Source: Litorilinea aerophila (GTDB taxonomy: Bacteria > Chloroflexota > Anaerolineae > Caldilineales > Caldilineaceae). From it: DNA of 64,000 bases. This document shows, piece by piece, positions 22,205-31,181 of the stretch. The stretch lies in the NCBI RefSeq assembly GCF_006569185.2, contig NZ_VIGC02000002.1, forward strand, positions 62,001 through 126,000, written 5' to 3'. Every line of letters begins with the position of its first letter. The stretch's first letter is position 1. Both the position numbers and the translations under genes were made by a program. Under the pieces are notes generated by a model. That model had not been told where the DNA came from, searched no databases, and was given only the letters and a program-made list of their open reading frames with translations.

Positions 22205-24784
22205 TCAGTCGATAAGGGGATGTCGGTAGAGGCCGGACCGGGTCAACAGATACATCTGCTTGGCCACTTCGTCCAGGTAAATACCCGTCAGGCCGCGGAG
22301 TTGCTCCCCTTCGGGGGACTGGAGTTGATGCCGGTAGGTGCCCTCCTTGTCGAAGACCAACACCCGCTGGTTCGCCCCGTCCACCACAAAAATCGAGCCC
22401 TGACCTTGGGTGGTGATGGCCAGATCGCTGGGTTCCTGGGCTAGCCCCACACTGTCTTCCAGGGAAAAGGGCACCTGTTCGCCAGAGTTATAGCGCAGCA
22501 GCCGGCCATCTTCGAACAGGAACCAGATGTCGCCGTCGATCCGCATGGAGACCAACCCGGCCAGGTTGACCTGGGTCTGGGGAGCAAACCAGAGGTGAGG
22601 GGCCACATCGTAGCGCCCGGCCGAGTAGCGATAGATCTCACCGGTCTCTTCATCGGCCAGATAAATCCGCCCCAGATAGGTCTCCACCTGGTCAATGGCG
22701 CGCCAGTCTTCCTCGCCGGCAAACAACAGGCGGGTGGGGCCCGCCACCCGGGGGTCGTAGCGGAAGACGTGGTTGTTGCGATCTACCACCAGGAGGCTGG
22801 CCCGATCCTCAAAGCCCGGCACCAGGGGCAGCCAGGCCATATCAGCCAGTTCGCCCACCGTGGTGCCCTGGATCACATCCCCCTGGGCGATCACCGGCTC
22901 GCCCTCGGGCTCCACCACCACCCCCAGGGCGGGGTCAAAACGATAACGCCGGATGGCCTGTCGTCCCCGATCCAGGATAAAGATGTCTTCATTGACGACC
23001 ACCAGGCGGGTGGGTAAGGCATCGGGGGGGAAGGTCAGGATGGGGTCGGTGAGTCCGTAGAGGAGCTGAACCTGGAGCACATCCTGAAGATCCTGTTCAA
23101 TCTGGGCGGCCAGTTGATCACGCCGTTCGTCACGGCCGTCCAGTGCGATGGCTTCCAGCAGGAACTCCTGGGCCTCGGCCAACATCTGGCGGGCGGTCGA
23201 CTTGTCGCCCAAATCCAGGGCCGTCCGCGCGCTGAGCAGCCGGGCTTCGGCTGCGTCGGTCAACTGGACCGCCTCGGCCCGACGGTCGGCGCCATCCCCC
23301 CAGTAGACGGCAAAGGTGGCGATGGGGACCAACACCAGGATGGCCAGGGCCAGGAAGAGGAAGAGACGCGCCCGGGCGCCCCGGGTAGGCGCGGGCGGCG
23401 TGAAGGTCATGGGTGGGATGGAGGCCAGCGGCCCCGAGGCGGGATCGGCCTGCCCGTCCTCGGCGTCCGACTGGCGCGTCGGCGGCGGGCTCTCCGCTTC
23501 ACCTGTTCCCTCGACCTCCTCGTCAACCGGGAGGGCTTCCCCCACCCAGCCTGCTGCCTCCATGTCGGTTACCTGGTCGGTTACCTGGAGGTCTGCCCCT
23601 TCGGCCAGGACGTCGTGGTCCATCCCCGGGGAGAAGGCTGGGGACAAATCCTCCGCCGGGGTCGCGAAGGCCCCCTCCGCCCCGTCGCCTGTCTCCGCAA
23701 CACCCTGTCGGCGCTCCGGCAGGGTCCTGGAAAGGAGGGTGCGGAGCTGGGACCAGCCGGCCTGCAGGGCAGCCAGGAGGGCGGCCGCCAGGCGCGCCAC
23801 GCTTTGACGGCCAGGCAGTGGGACGTCTTCTCTCGTCTGGGGTGGATCCATGTCCTCTACGGCCGCTGCGGGGGAGCCTGGAGCCGCGGGCGTGGGGCTG
23901 GCACGGGCGGTGGCGGCCGGCGCCACGGAGGAATAGGAAGTCGGCGGGGCCGACGCGGCCACCGGGGCCACGGCCGACGGACCCGTCGGGGGAGCAGTAG
24001 GCGGCATACGCACCGGCGGCAGGGTGCTGAAGCTGGTGGGCAGCCCGCCCAGCCGGGGACGGCGGGGCGGCGTGGGGCGCGGGCCGGTACCCGACGGCGG
24101 CGGCGACCCCACAGATTCCAGCACGGCCAGCAGGCCGGGCAGGTCGGCCCCTCCACTCTGGGCGTAGAGGTCACCGGCAGCGTCCATGCAGTTGTCCACG
24201 GTGACGTAAGCCACCACGCCAGCCAGATAGCGCACCGGCACCCGGTCCAGCCAGGCGCCTGCGCCCACGAACATCACGTCGTGGGCCCGGACCTGCTGGC
24301 GAAAGACCTCCACCTGGGGCTCGGCCTCCTGGAGCTGGTCCGGGGTGAGCCGCATCAGCTCCGAGGGAAACATGTGGACTTTGTCATCGGCTTTGACCAG
24401 GGCGAAGGCAGACCCGGTAGTGGCGACCATCAGCCGATCGTGGAGCAGGGCCGCGCACAGAATGCCGACGGAGCTCGCGTCCACGTTGGGAAGTGCCAGC
24501 CCATGCTGGCGCAGGAGGGCGTAGGCCTGGCGCACCGCCTCGGTCATCACCTGGGACTGGCTGCCCCGCAGGGTGTAGTAGGTGCGCTGCATGACGCTCA
24601 GCAACCTGTCCGCAAGGGCTTCCCGGTCGGGCATGTTGGCTGGCAGCTCCACCAGGGCGTATAGATTGCCCCGCTGGAACTGCCGGGTATCTGGCGGTGG
24701 TTCCACGACTCGGACGCCCACAGGCTGGTCGGCCTGGGGACTCATCAGGTAGGCAATATGGGTGATCGGTCCAGATGAGTGCAT
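22205..24784 (-). CDS. PP2C-like domain fused through a membrane segment to a beta-propeller
   Basis: Residues about 1-230 resemble a PPM/PP2C phosphatase fold (SVGILCAALLHDRLMVATTG, HDVMFVGAGAWL), but the metal-binding Asp residues are not clear, so it may be catalytically inactive. A Pro/Ala/Thr-rich linker (230-395) and an acidic stretch follow. One membrane segment (about 462-484, FLFLALAILVLVPIATFAVYW) leads to a helical region and an NHL-like propeller (about 565-859, repeats such as SIFVVDGANQRVLVFDKEG). The topology suggests a cytoplasmic N-terminus and an external propeller. It might sense envelope state and signal by a phosphatase-like domain. It lies just upstream of the LCP gene on the same strand. 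Confidence 0.65.
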   Translation of the reverse strand: MHSSGPITHIAYLMSPQADQPVGVRVVEPPPDTRQFQRGNLYALVELPANMPDREALADRLLSVMQRTYYTLRGSQSQVMTEAVRQAYALLRQHGLALPNVDASSVGILCAALLHDRLMVATTGSAFALVKADDKVHMFPSELMRLTPDQLQEAEPQVEVFRQQVRAHDVMFVGAGAWLDRVPVRYLAGVVAYVTVDNCMDAAGDLYAQSGGADLPGLLAVLESVGSPPPSGTGPRPTPPRRPRLGGLPTSFSTLPPVRMPPTAPPTGPSAVAPVAASAPPTSYSSVAPAATARASPTPAAPGSPAAAVEDMDPPQTREDVPLPGRQSVARLAAALLAALQAGWSQLRTLLSRTLPERRQGVAETGDGAEGAFATPAEDLSPAFSPGMDHDVLAEGADLQVTDQVTDMEAAGWVGEALPVDEEVEGTGEAESPPPTRQSDAEDGQADPASGPLASIPPMTFTPPAPTRGARARLFLFLALAILVLVPIATFAVYWGDGADRRAEAVQLTDAAEARLLSARTALDLGDKSTARQMLAEAQEFLLEAIALDGRDERRDQLAAQIEQDLQDVLQVQLLYGLTDPILTFPPDALPTRLVVVNEDIFILDRGRQAIRRYRFDPALGVVVEPEGEPVIAQGDVIQGTTVGELADMAWLPLVPGFEDRASLLVVDRNNHVFRYDPRVAGPTRLLFAGEEDWRAIDQVETYLGRIYLADEETGEIYRYSAGRYDVAPHLWFAPQTQVNLAGLVSMRIDGDIWFLFEDGRLLRYNSGEQVPFSLEDSVGLAQEPSDLAITTQGQGSIFVVDGANQRVLVFDKEGTYRHQLQSPEGEQLRGLTGIYLDEVAKQMYLLTRSGLYRHPLID

Positions 24785-24968
24785 AGGCAGCGTGTTCCTG
24801 GCAATGGTCGACCATGCAGCAGCACGGCCAACGGGGTCCCGTGTCCGGCCTTTCAGCGTATATTCAACCCACCGGGCCGGTCAGGAATAAACGTGGAAAT
24901 TCTAACCCGCGTGGCAGAGAATGTCAACGCACCCGCGTTTTCCCGCGTTTTCCTATTTTCGGGGATTT

Positions 24969-24996
24969 TTCAATTCTCGCCTGGCAAATCTATAAT
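24969..24996 (+). promoter_or_regulatory. Promoter for the LysW-like gene
   Basis: TATAAT at 24991-24996 is perfect, with TTCAAT at 24969-24974 as a plausible -35 (16-bp spacing). It lies in an unusually AT-rich patch about 75 bp before the gene. Confidence 0.55.
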
Positions 24997-25071
24997 TCAG
25001 CCGGCAGTTCTATGGCTGACCATTGGCTATCCTGGATCATGACAATTCTGTGAGGTTAAAAGAAAATCACC

Positions 25072-25362
25072 ATGGCCACCGCGCGCTGTATTGAATGTGA
25101 CGAAGAAATTGAGCTGGGCACCAGGGTTCGTCTGGGCCTCCAGGTCACCTGCGAAAACTGTGGTGCGGAACTGGAAGTCGTCAGCGTCAATCCACTGGAA
25201 CTGGACTGGGCATACGAAGAGGATGAAGAGTGGGACGAAGACGAGGACGAAGAGTACGACGATGATGACGACTTCGATGATGACGATTACGACGATGACG
25301 ATTACGATGACGACGATGATGACTACGATGATGACGACCTGGACGAGGGGCGTTGGAATTGA
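25072..25362 (+). CDS. LysW-like zinc-ribbon protein with long Asp-rich tail
   Basis: The first 50 residues match the LysW/ArgW amino-group carrier family: CIECDEEIELG with one cysteine pair, then VTCENCGAELEVV with the second, and an acidic stretch. Classic LysW proteins end in EDWGE, whose terminal Glu carries the substrate in lysine or arginine synthesis. Here an acidic segment DEEWDEDED is instead followed by about 40 residues of almost only Asp with periodic Tyr, ending LDEGRWN. It therefore probably is not a working carrier and may bind metal or protein. No lysine-synthesis genes are nearby. It has its own promoter and a strong hairpin after it. Confidence 0.8.
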   Translation: MATARCIECDEEIELGTRVRLGLQVTCENCGAELEVVSVNPLELDWAYEEDEEWDEDEDEEYDDDDDFDDDDYDDDDYDDDDDDYDDDDLDEGRWN

Positions 25363-25476
25363 GGCGTGAATCCCGGCAGGAACTCGCCCGTAGCACCCCG
25401 TTGCGGGAGCGCAGGCAGATTTCCGCCGTGGTCATTCTGACTTCCCAGCCAAAAGGGTCTCATCATTGTACCGGTG

Positions 25477-25504
25477 GCCGGCCCCATTCGGCAATGGGGC
25501 CGGC
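25477..25504 (+). terminator. Hairpin after the LysW-like gene
   Basis: GCCGGCCCCAT and ATGGGGCCGGC form a perfect 11-bp stem around TCGGCA, about 115 bp after the stop and before the next start. TTC follows but no long T-run. Confidence 0.5.
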
Positions 25505-25540
25505 TTCAGGCCCAGGGGCGGTCGGCCGGGGGGCGTGCTG

Positions 25541-26161
25541 ATGGCTCCGGGCAGTCGCTACCCGATTCCGGCCCAGACTCACCGGGTGGAAGAGGAAATC
25601 AAGCGGAGTCGTTTCATCACCACCCTGGGCTACACCCCCACCGTGGAGGCGGCCCGGGACTTCATTGCCCAGGTCAGCGCGGAGTTTGCCGACGCCAGCC
25701 ACAACTGCTGGGCCTACGTGGTAGGTCCACCGGGCAGCACGGCCCAGGTGGGCATGAGCGATGCGGGGGAGCCCCACGGCACAGCCGGGCGGCCCATGTT
25801 GACCGTCCTGTTGCACAGCGGCGTGGGCGATGTGACCGCGGTGGTGACCCGCTACTTCGGCGGCACCCTGTTGGGCAAGGGAGGGCTGGTCAAGGCCTAC
25901 AGCGGCGGCGTCCAGCTTGCCCTGGCCAGCTTGCCCACCGTGGAAAAGGTGCCGACGGTGACGCTTCAGGTGGTGTTGGACTACGCGGCAGTCACCCCGG
26001 TGAAGCGACTCCTGCCGGCCTACGAAGCCGAAATCCTGGACGAAGGGTATGCGGCCCAGGTCACCTACCGGCTCAAAGTGCCCGAGGAACAGGCTTCCCC
26101 CCTGGTCCAGGCCCTGACCGAGTTAACCCACGGCCAGGCAGAGGTGGATGTGCTGGGCTAG
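25541..26161 (+). CDS. YigZ/IMPACT family protein
   Basis: The 206-residue product carries the UPF0029/IMPACT N-terminal domain (about 10-120): [18 protein letters not shown], then [25 protein letters not shown] and [17 protein letters not shown], all strongly conserved in this family. A smaller C-terminal ferredoxin-like domain (about 135-206) follows. Bacterial YigZ proteins are thought to bind RNA or the translation machinery; the molecular role is not settled. ATG 25541 was chosen because GGGGGG lies seven bases upstream; GTG 25535 is an alternative. Confidence 0.9.
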   Translation: MAPGSRYPIPAQTHRVEEEIKRSRFITTLGYTPTVEAARDFIAQVSAEFADASHNCWAYVVGPPGSTAQVGMSDAGEPHGTAGRPMLTVLLHSGVGDVTAVVTRYFGGTLLGKGGLVKAYSGGVQLALASLPTVEKVPTVTLQVVLDYAAVTPVKRLLPAYEAEILDEGYAAQVTYRLKVPEEQASPLVQALTELTHGQAEVDVLG

Positions 26162-26191
26162 ATGGGGGCTGCTCCATCGGCCTGTTCACTG

Positions 26192-28150
26192 TCACCGCGA
26201 CGGCGCAGGGACTTCCTGGGGCGGGGAGTACTGCACCGGAATGTGGCACTGCACGTGGGTGCCCTGGCCTGGGACACTCTGAAAAATCAGGCGCCCGCCG
26301 TGGGCCTCCACGATAGCCCTGGCCAGATACAGCCCCAGGCCCGTTCCCGGTATCTCCCCCTGGCGGGCCGCCTGTCCGCGATAAAAACGCTGGAAGATCA
26401 GGGGAATCTCCTCGGCCGATACGCCGATGCCTTGATCCTGCACTTCCAGATGCCACGCGCCATCTAAATAGCGGGAGCGCACCCGCACCTCCTGCCCATC
26501 CTGACTGAACTTGATGGCATTGCTGAGCAGATGCCGGAGCACCTGCTCCAGCCGTTCCGGATCCCCCTCGGCCTGATGTCCGGCAGGCCAGTCATCCTCC
26601 ACAATCAGCTGAAGGCCCCGGCTGGCAAGCTGGGGTGCCAGGGACTGACAGACCTCCTGCACCAGCCGCTGCGGCTCAAAGGTGCGCACCTTGAGCCGCA
26701 GCGTGCCCCGCTGGATGCGTGAAACCGTCAGCAACTCCTCGATGAGCTTATCCAGGCGCTGGGAGCTCGCATACACCATCTCCAGAAAGCGGTGTTGCAA
26801 ATCGTTCAAAGGACCCGGGTGCTCCGTCAGCAGGGTTTCTGTCCACCCCATGATGGAGGCCAGCGGGGTACGCAACTCGTGGGAGACGGTCGAGACGAAG
26901 TCGTCGCGCAGGCGTTCGTACTCCTTGCGCTCGGTGATATCCCGAATGGAGACGGTAAACTGACGTCGTTCGGCCAGTTGAAAGGGTTGGATGCGCATCT
27001 CCACGGGAAAGACCCGTCCACCCCGGGTGATCCCCTGTAAATCCAGGAAGTAGCGCGGATCCTCCCGATATTTGGTGTCCAGGAAATCCTGCAGATCAGT
27101 TACCGGTTGGGTAGGGCGGCAGAGGGGTGCCAGTAAGATCCAGAGGGGCTGGCCGACCAGCTCCTCGGCCGGGTAGTCAAACAGGTGGGTCACCTGGGCG
27201 TTGACCAGGTTGATCACGCCCTGCTCATCTGTGGTCACCACACCCTCATCCACCGTGTTGAGTACTGCCGTCAGGGTGTCGATGGCATCCTGCCGCGCAG
27301 AGACATCGTGTGCGGCGCAGATAACCCCGTGGACCTGACCATCCGGCTGAATCACCGGCCGGTAGATGGTATCGTAACTGCGATGATCATAGCGTACCAT
27401 CACCCTGCGGGTCTCCCCGGCAAAGGCAGCACGGATGTGCTCCAGGACGTCGGAATAGGAGTACAGTTCGAAGACAGAGCGCCCCAAAAGCTCCTCGGGG
27501 ACAATGCCGTGGTGCTTTAGTCCCGAACCTTCCACCACCTGAAAGCGCCCCTCAGCATCCATGGCCAGCACAATGGACGGGATGGATTCCATCAGCGAAC
27601 GATAAATGTTGCGCACCCACAGGGTCTGACTATAGGCGGCTTCGATCCGCTCCCGCTGAAGGCAGGCCTGGCCGGCCTGGGCCAGCTTGCGCAGGATGGG
27701 TGCCAGGCTTTGGAGCAGGGCCGCATCCAGGGGCGCTGTTGGACATGTGAGCACCAGCCAGCCCAACTCCTCCAGAGGCAATAAATGATAGAACCCACCC
27801 TGCCGAGTCTCTCCCTGTCGGGGCAGGGATGCCCACCATGCGACCGGGCTGGCCGCCTGCCCTTTCCCACCAGCCAGGAATTGCTCGACAACCTGTACGG
27901 CTACGTTTTCTGCCGGACTTTCCGGCAAGGCGCAGAAGGCTCGACACGGCCCCAGGCCGGAGTCCAGCAAATAGACGGCGACGGCGGAACAGTGTAGATG
28001 ACGCTGGATGGCCGCCAGGGCCTGGGCGAACATGGCCCGGGCATCCAGGCTGACGTCGATGGAAAGGCACAGCTCGTACAGGAGCTTTTCGGGTTTCGCC
28101 TCGGGCGAAGGGGCGGTTCGCCCGGATGTTTCGATCGTCTGCATGTCCAT
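26192..28150 (-). CDS. Sensor histidine kinase with GAF-like and two PAS domains
   Basis: The 652-residue protein has no membrane segment, so it is a cytoplasmic sensor. A GAF-like domain (about 20-180) is followed by PAS domains (about 185-300 and 305-415), the second ending in FTVSIRDITERKEYE. The phospho-acceptor helix contains SHELRTPLASIMG (His near residue 423). The ATPase domain (about 525-645) has the N box LLSNAIKFS, DQGIGV and GTGLGLYLA. There is no receiver domain. It is transcribed away from the glycan cluster that begins 273 bp upstream on the other strand. The OmpR-type regulator at the far end of that cluster is a possible partner. Confidence 0.92.
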   Translation of the reverse strand: MDMQTIETSGRTAPSPEAKPEKLLYELCLSIDVSLDARAMFAQALAAIQRHLHCSAVAVYLLDSGLGPCRAFCALPESPAENVAVQVVEQFLAGGKGQAASPVAWWASLPRQGETRQGGFYHLLPLEELGWLVLTCPTAPLDAALLQSLAPILRKLAQAGQACLQRERIEAAYSQTLWVRNIYRSLMESIPSIVLAMDAEGRFQVVEGSGLKHHGIVPEELLGRSVFELYSYSDVLEHIRAAFAGETRRVMVRYDHRSYDTIYRPVIQPDGQVHGVICAAHDVSARQDAIDTLTAVLNTVDEGVVTTDEQGVINLVNAQVTHLFDYPAEELVGQPLWILLAPLCRPTQPVTDLQDFLDTKYREDPRYFLDLQGITRGGRVFPVEMRIQPFQLAERRQFTVSIRDITERKEYERLRDDFVSTVSHELRTPLASIMGWTETLLTEHPGPLNDLQHRFLEMVYASSQRLDKLIEELLTVSRIQRGTLRLKVRTFEPQRLVQEVCQSLAPQLASRGLQLIVEDDWPAGHQAEGDPERLEQVLRHLLSNAIKFSQDGQEVRVRSRYLDGAWHLEVQDQGIGVSAEEIPLIFQRFYRGQAARQGEIPGTGLGLYLARAIVEAHGGRLIFQSVPGQGTHVQCHIPVQYSPPQEVPAPSR

Positions 28151-28423
28151 GATGGCATCCTACCTGGATTGTCTTGTTGGGGGGGCGAACCATTGCTGCC
28201 TGATTCTCCACTGCCTACATTGCTTTGATGATACTAGAAATAGAGAGGGTATGGACTACAGAAATTGACCGGAGCGGATACGCCAATTTGCGGATGTTAC
28301 GCATGCGCTTTCGGTACACCATAAAAGGAGCCTGAGGCAGCCCGGTTGTGCTCCCACGGATGGCGGTCCATGGCAATCTGCGGAGCCGAAAGCCGGTAGA
28401 GAATCTGGGATGGAGAAACAGCC

Positions 28424-29338
28424 ATGGTGGAACAGAGAACGGAACCCCAAACGCTGACCCGTAACGGCCTGGCCTGGAGCCAGGGCGCACCAACCCTGGA
28501 GGGCGGGGTGGCGGATCCCGCCTGCCCGCCAACGAACCAATCCTACGGCAGCCATCCCATGGCCGGAGGGATGGAGGACCCCTACGCCCGTTATCTTCGC
28601 TGGAAGACCCAACCGTTGCAGACGACACCGTATCTGTCGGTCGTCATCCCAACCTACAACGAGGCAGAGCGAATTGTGCCGACGATTGGGGCTGTGGCCT
28701 CCTACATTTGTCACCAGGATATCCCCTGGGAACTGATCGTCGCCGATGACGGCTCCAAGGACCACACCGTCTCCCTCTGTGCCGGCCTGGAGCTGGCCAA
28801 CCTGCGCATTCTCAAGGCGGATCAAAATGGCGGCAAGGGAAGCGCGGTGCAGCGTGGCGTGTTGGCCGCCCGGGGCGCCCGAATCCTTTTCATGGACGCG
28901 GACAATTCAACCCCCATCGAGGAATTGGAGCGCTTCATGCAGTGCATGGACGACGGATATGACGTGGTTATCGGCTCCCGGGCAGCGGCAGGGGCCCAGG
29001 AGGCCCACCGGACGTGGCTCCGTCAGCTCATGAGCCGGGTCCTGCGCACCCTGATTCGCCCGGTCCTCGGCCTGACTATCCGGGATACCCAGTGTGGATT
29101 CAAGCTATTCACCCGGGAAGCTGCCCGGGCCATCTTTCAGAAGCAGACCATCATGGGTTTCTCATTCGACCTGGAGATCCTCTACCTGGCCCACAAATAT
29201 GGATTCAAAATTGCCGAACTGCCGGTCCACTGGGTGGATGCCCCGGGCTCGAAAGTGGACAAATGGAAGGAAGCTCGACGCTTCCTGAAAGCCATCCTTC
29301 AGATCAAATGGAACGATTACCGGGGGCTTTACGGCTGA
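28424..29338 (+). CDS. GT2 glycosyltransferase, polyprenyl-phosphate glycosyltransferase-like
   Basis: The 304-residue enzyme has a GT-A catalytic domain (about 65-300): LSVVIPTYNEAERI, LIVADDGSKDHT, and FMDADNSTP carrying the metal-binding DxD. RDTQCGFKLFTREAA and DLEILYLAHKYGFKI are typical of dolichyl-phosphate glucosyl- and mannosyltransferases (ALG5/DPM-like). It lacks the C-terminal membrane segments of some relatives. The first 60 residues are a low-complexity extension. It probably loads a sugar onto undecaprenyl phosphate as donor for the polytopic enzyme downstream. It is the first gene of the glycan cluster, with GGAG eight bases before the ATG. Confidence 0.9.
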   Translation: MVEQRTEPQTLTRNGLAWSQGAPTLEGGVADPACPPTNQSYGSHPMAGGMEDPYARYLRWKTQPLQTTPYLSVVIPTYNEAERIVPTIGAVASYICHQDIPWELIVADDGSKDHTVSLCAGLELANLRILKADQNGGKGSAVQRGVLAARGARILFMDADNSTPIEELERFMQCMDDGYDVVIGSRAAAGAQEAHRTWLRQLMSRVLRTLIRPVLGLTIRDTQCGFKLFTREAARAIFQKQTIMGFSFDLEILYLAHKYGFKIAELPVHWVDAPGSKVDKWKEARRFLKAILQIKWNDYRGLYG

Positions 29339-29409
29339 TGGCAACCTAATGCGGGAGAGCGGATATCGGAGAGAAAGAACCATTCAACCAAAGGCACAGA
29401 GGAGGGCCC

Positions 29410-30678
29410 ATGCACATCGCCTTGATCACCACCTATCCCCCAGGACGGGGTAGCCTGAACGAATATGCCCATCACTTCGTTCGTGCCCTGCGAGGCAAGG
29501 AGGAGATCCATCACCTCACCCTGCTGGTGGATGAACTCCCCCATGGGCAGGCGTATCCCCAGCCGGAGGACCGGCCGGGGCTGGCCACCCTGGAGATCGT
29601 GCCCTGCTGGCGATTCAACGATCCGGCCAACCCGTGGCGAATTCTGCGGCAGATCCAGCGAGTCCAGCCGGATCTGGCCCTGTTCAACCTGCAGTTTGCC
29701 AGCTTTGGTGACAAAAAGATCCCGGCCATGTTGGGCCTGATTACCCCCATGTTGGTGCGCCTGGCCGGCTATCCCAGCATGGTCCTGTTGCACAACATCA
29801 TGGAGACGGTGGACCTCCGCAGCGCAGGCTATGCCCGGCACCGGGTGCTGGAATGGCTCATGCGGGGAGCTGGCACCCTGGCCACCTATGCCCTCCTGCA
29901 GGCTGACCTGGTGGCCCTGACCATCCCGAAATATGTGGAGATCTTCCGCACCAAATATCGGGCCCGAAACGTACTGCTGGCGCCCCATGGCAGCTTTGAT
30001 GACCAGGTGGCCATGCCCTCTTTTGAAACGCCGCCAGGGCCTCGCCGGATCATGGCATTTGGCAAGTTTGGCACCTACAAGCGGATCGAAGTGATGGTCG
30101 AAGCCCTGGAGCGGCTGGAGGAGCGAGGCTACCGCGATCTGGAACTGGTCATCGCGGGCACCGACAGCCCCAATGCCAAGGGGTATCTGGATGAGATGAA
30201 ACGCCGCTACGCCCATATCTCCAACTTGCGGTTCCTGGGCTACGTCCCCGAAGAGGAAGTGGCCGACGTCTTTCGCTCTGCTACCGTGGTGGTCTTTCCC
30301 TACACCAGCACCACGGGGAGCTCCGGCGTCCTTCACCAGGCGGGCAGCTATGGGTGCGCAGTGGCCCTGCCCAACATCGGCGACTTTGCTGAAGTCATCA
30401 CCGAGGAAGGGTACACAGGCGAGTTTTTTGAACCCAATGATCCCGATAGCCTGGCCGATGCCATCGCCCACCTGTTGGACGACGAAGAGCTACGACAGAG
30501 CATGGGCATGCGCAACTTCCTGGCCTCCCGGGGCCTTCCCATCGCGGACGTGCTGGACTGGTATGTGTTGCACTTTCAGGAGCTACTGGCCAAACGGGGT
30601 CGGCGCCACACCGCCACCACGCCGGCCCCTGTCAGAACAGCCAGCGCCGGCAGCCAGGTAGAGCAAGCCCGAGGATGA
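29410..30678 (+). CDS. GT4-type glycosyltransferase
   Basis: The 422-residue enzyme has a GT-B layout: an N-terminal domain with TTYPPGRGSLNEYAHHF (acceptor side) and a C-terminal donor domain with FGKFGTYKRIEVMVEAL, LVIAGTDS, LRFLGYVPEEEVADVF and the glycosyltransferase-4 end YTSTTGSSGVLHQAGSYG. These features match retaining nucleotide-sugar transferases. It lies 71 bp after the GT2 gene with GGAGGG close to the ATG. It likely adds a sugar to a lipid-linked repeat unit at the inner membrane face. The sugar cannot be predicted. Confidence 0.9.
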   Translation: MHIALITTYPPGRGSLNEYAHHFVRALRGKEEIHHLTLLVDELPHGQAYPQPEDRPGLATLEIVPCWRFNDPANPWRILRQIQRVQPDLALFNLQFASFGDKKIPAMLGLITPMLVRLAGYPSMVLLHNIMETVDLRSAGYARHRVLEWLMRGAGTLATYALLQADLVALTIPKYVEIFRTKYRARNVLLAPHGSFDDQVAMPSFETPPGPRRIMAFGKFGTYKRIEVMVEALERLEERGYRDLELVIAGTDSPNAKGYLDEMKRRYAHISNLRFLGYVPEEEVADVFRSATVVVFPYTSTTGSSGVLHQAGSYGCAVALPNIGDFAEVITEEGYTGEFFEPNDPDSLADAIAHLLDDEELRQSMGMRNFLASRGLPIADVLDWYVLHFQELLAKRGRRHTATTPAPVRTASAGSQVEQARG

Positions 30679-30763
30679 ATACCCGAAATGAAAAAGCGGG
30701 GAAGAAGCGTGCAAGCCTGTAAGAACGCAGGGGAACAGAGAACGTAAAAGGAAAGGAACGACC

Positions 30764-31111
30764 ATGAACCAGCTCGAGATGCAGCCCACCAGCCAGACGG
30801 CCGTGGTACCCATCGCCGGACGGTTCGATGCCCACCAGGTGCCCCATGTCCAGAAGACGCTGGCCTCGGCGTACGCCAGCGGCGCCCACACCATCATTGT
30901 GGACCTCTCAGAAGTCAACTTTGTCGATTCCAGCGCCCTGGCCACCCTGGTCCAGGCCATGAAACGCTGTCGGGAGCAGGATGGAGAATTGATCCTGTGT
31001 GGCGTGCGCCAACCGGTGCGGATCATCTTTGAATTGACCCGGCTGGACAAAGCTTTCCGAATTTTTAACAGCCTCGAAGAGGCACAGATGGCAGCCGTCC
31101 AGGCTGGCTAG
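30764..31111 (+). CDS. STAS-domain anti-sigma-factor antagonist (RsbV/SpoIIAA-like), copy 1
   Basis: A single STAS domain fills the 115-residue protein. The phosphorylatable serine lies in VNFVDSSALATLVQ, the usual DSSG/DSSA site at the start of helix 2. Unphosphorylated antagonists bind the RsbW-type kinase and release its target; phosphorylation reverses this. A kinase and a phosphatase suited to it are encoded directly downstream. AAGGAAAGGAACG precedes the ATG. A second STAS gene lies at 33037, so the module has two possible switch proteins. Confidence 0.92.
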   Translation: MNQLEMQPTSQTAVVPIAGRFDAHQVPHVQKTLASAYASGAHTIIVDLSEVNFVDSSALATLVQAMKRCREQDGELILCGVRQPVRIIFELTRLDKAFRIFNSLEEAQMAAVQAG

Positions 31112-31181
31112 ACCATCCAGGCAACATAACCAACCTACCATCGTCCGATAACCAACCCGTAGAGCAGAAGGGAGATTCGGT

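Noticed and set aside
25200-25350. GAC/GAT-rich stretch as a non-coding microsatellite
   Set aside because: It is in frame with the LysW-like N-terminus, uses both Asp codons irregularly and includes Tyr and Glu codons, so it is coding.
28151-28423. Promoters between the divergent kinase and glycosyltransferase genes
   Set aside because: TTGACC at 28265 has no acceptable -10 at a proper distance; no pair met a reasonable standard on either strand.
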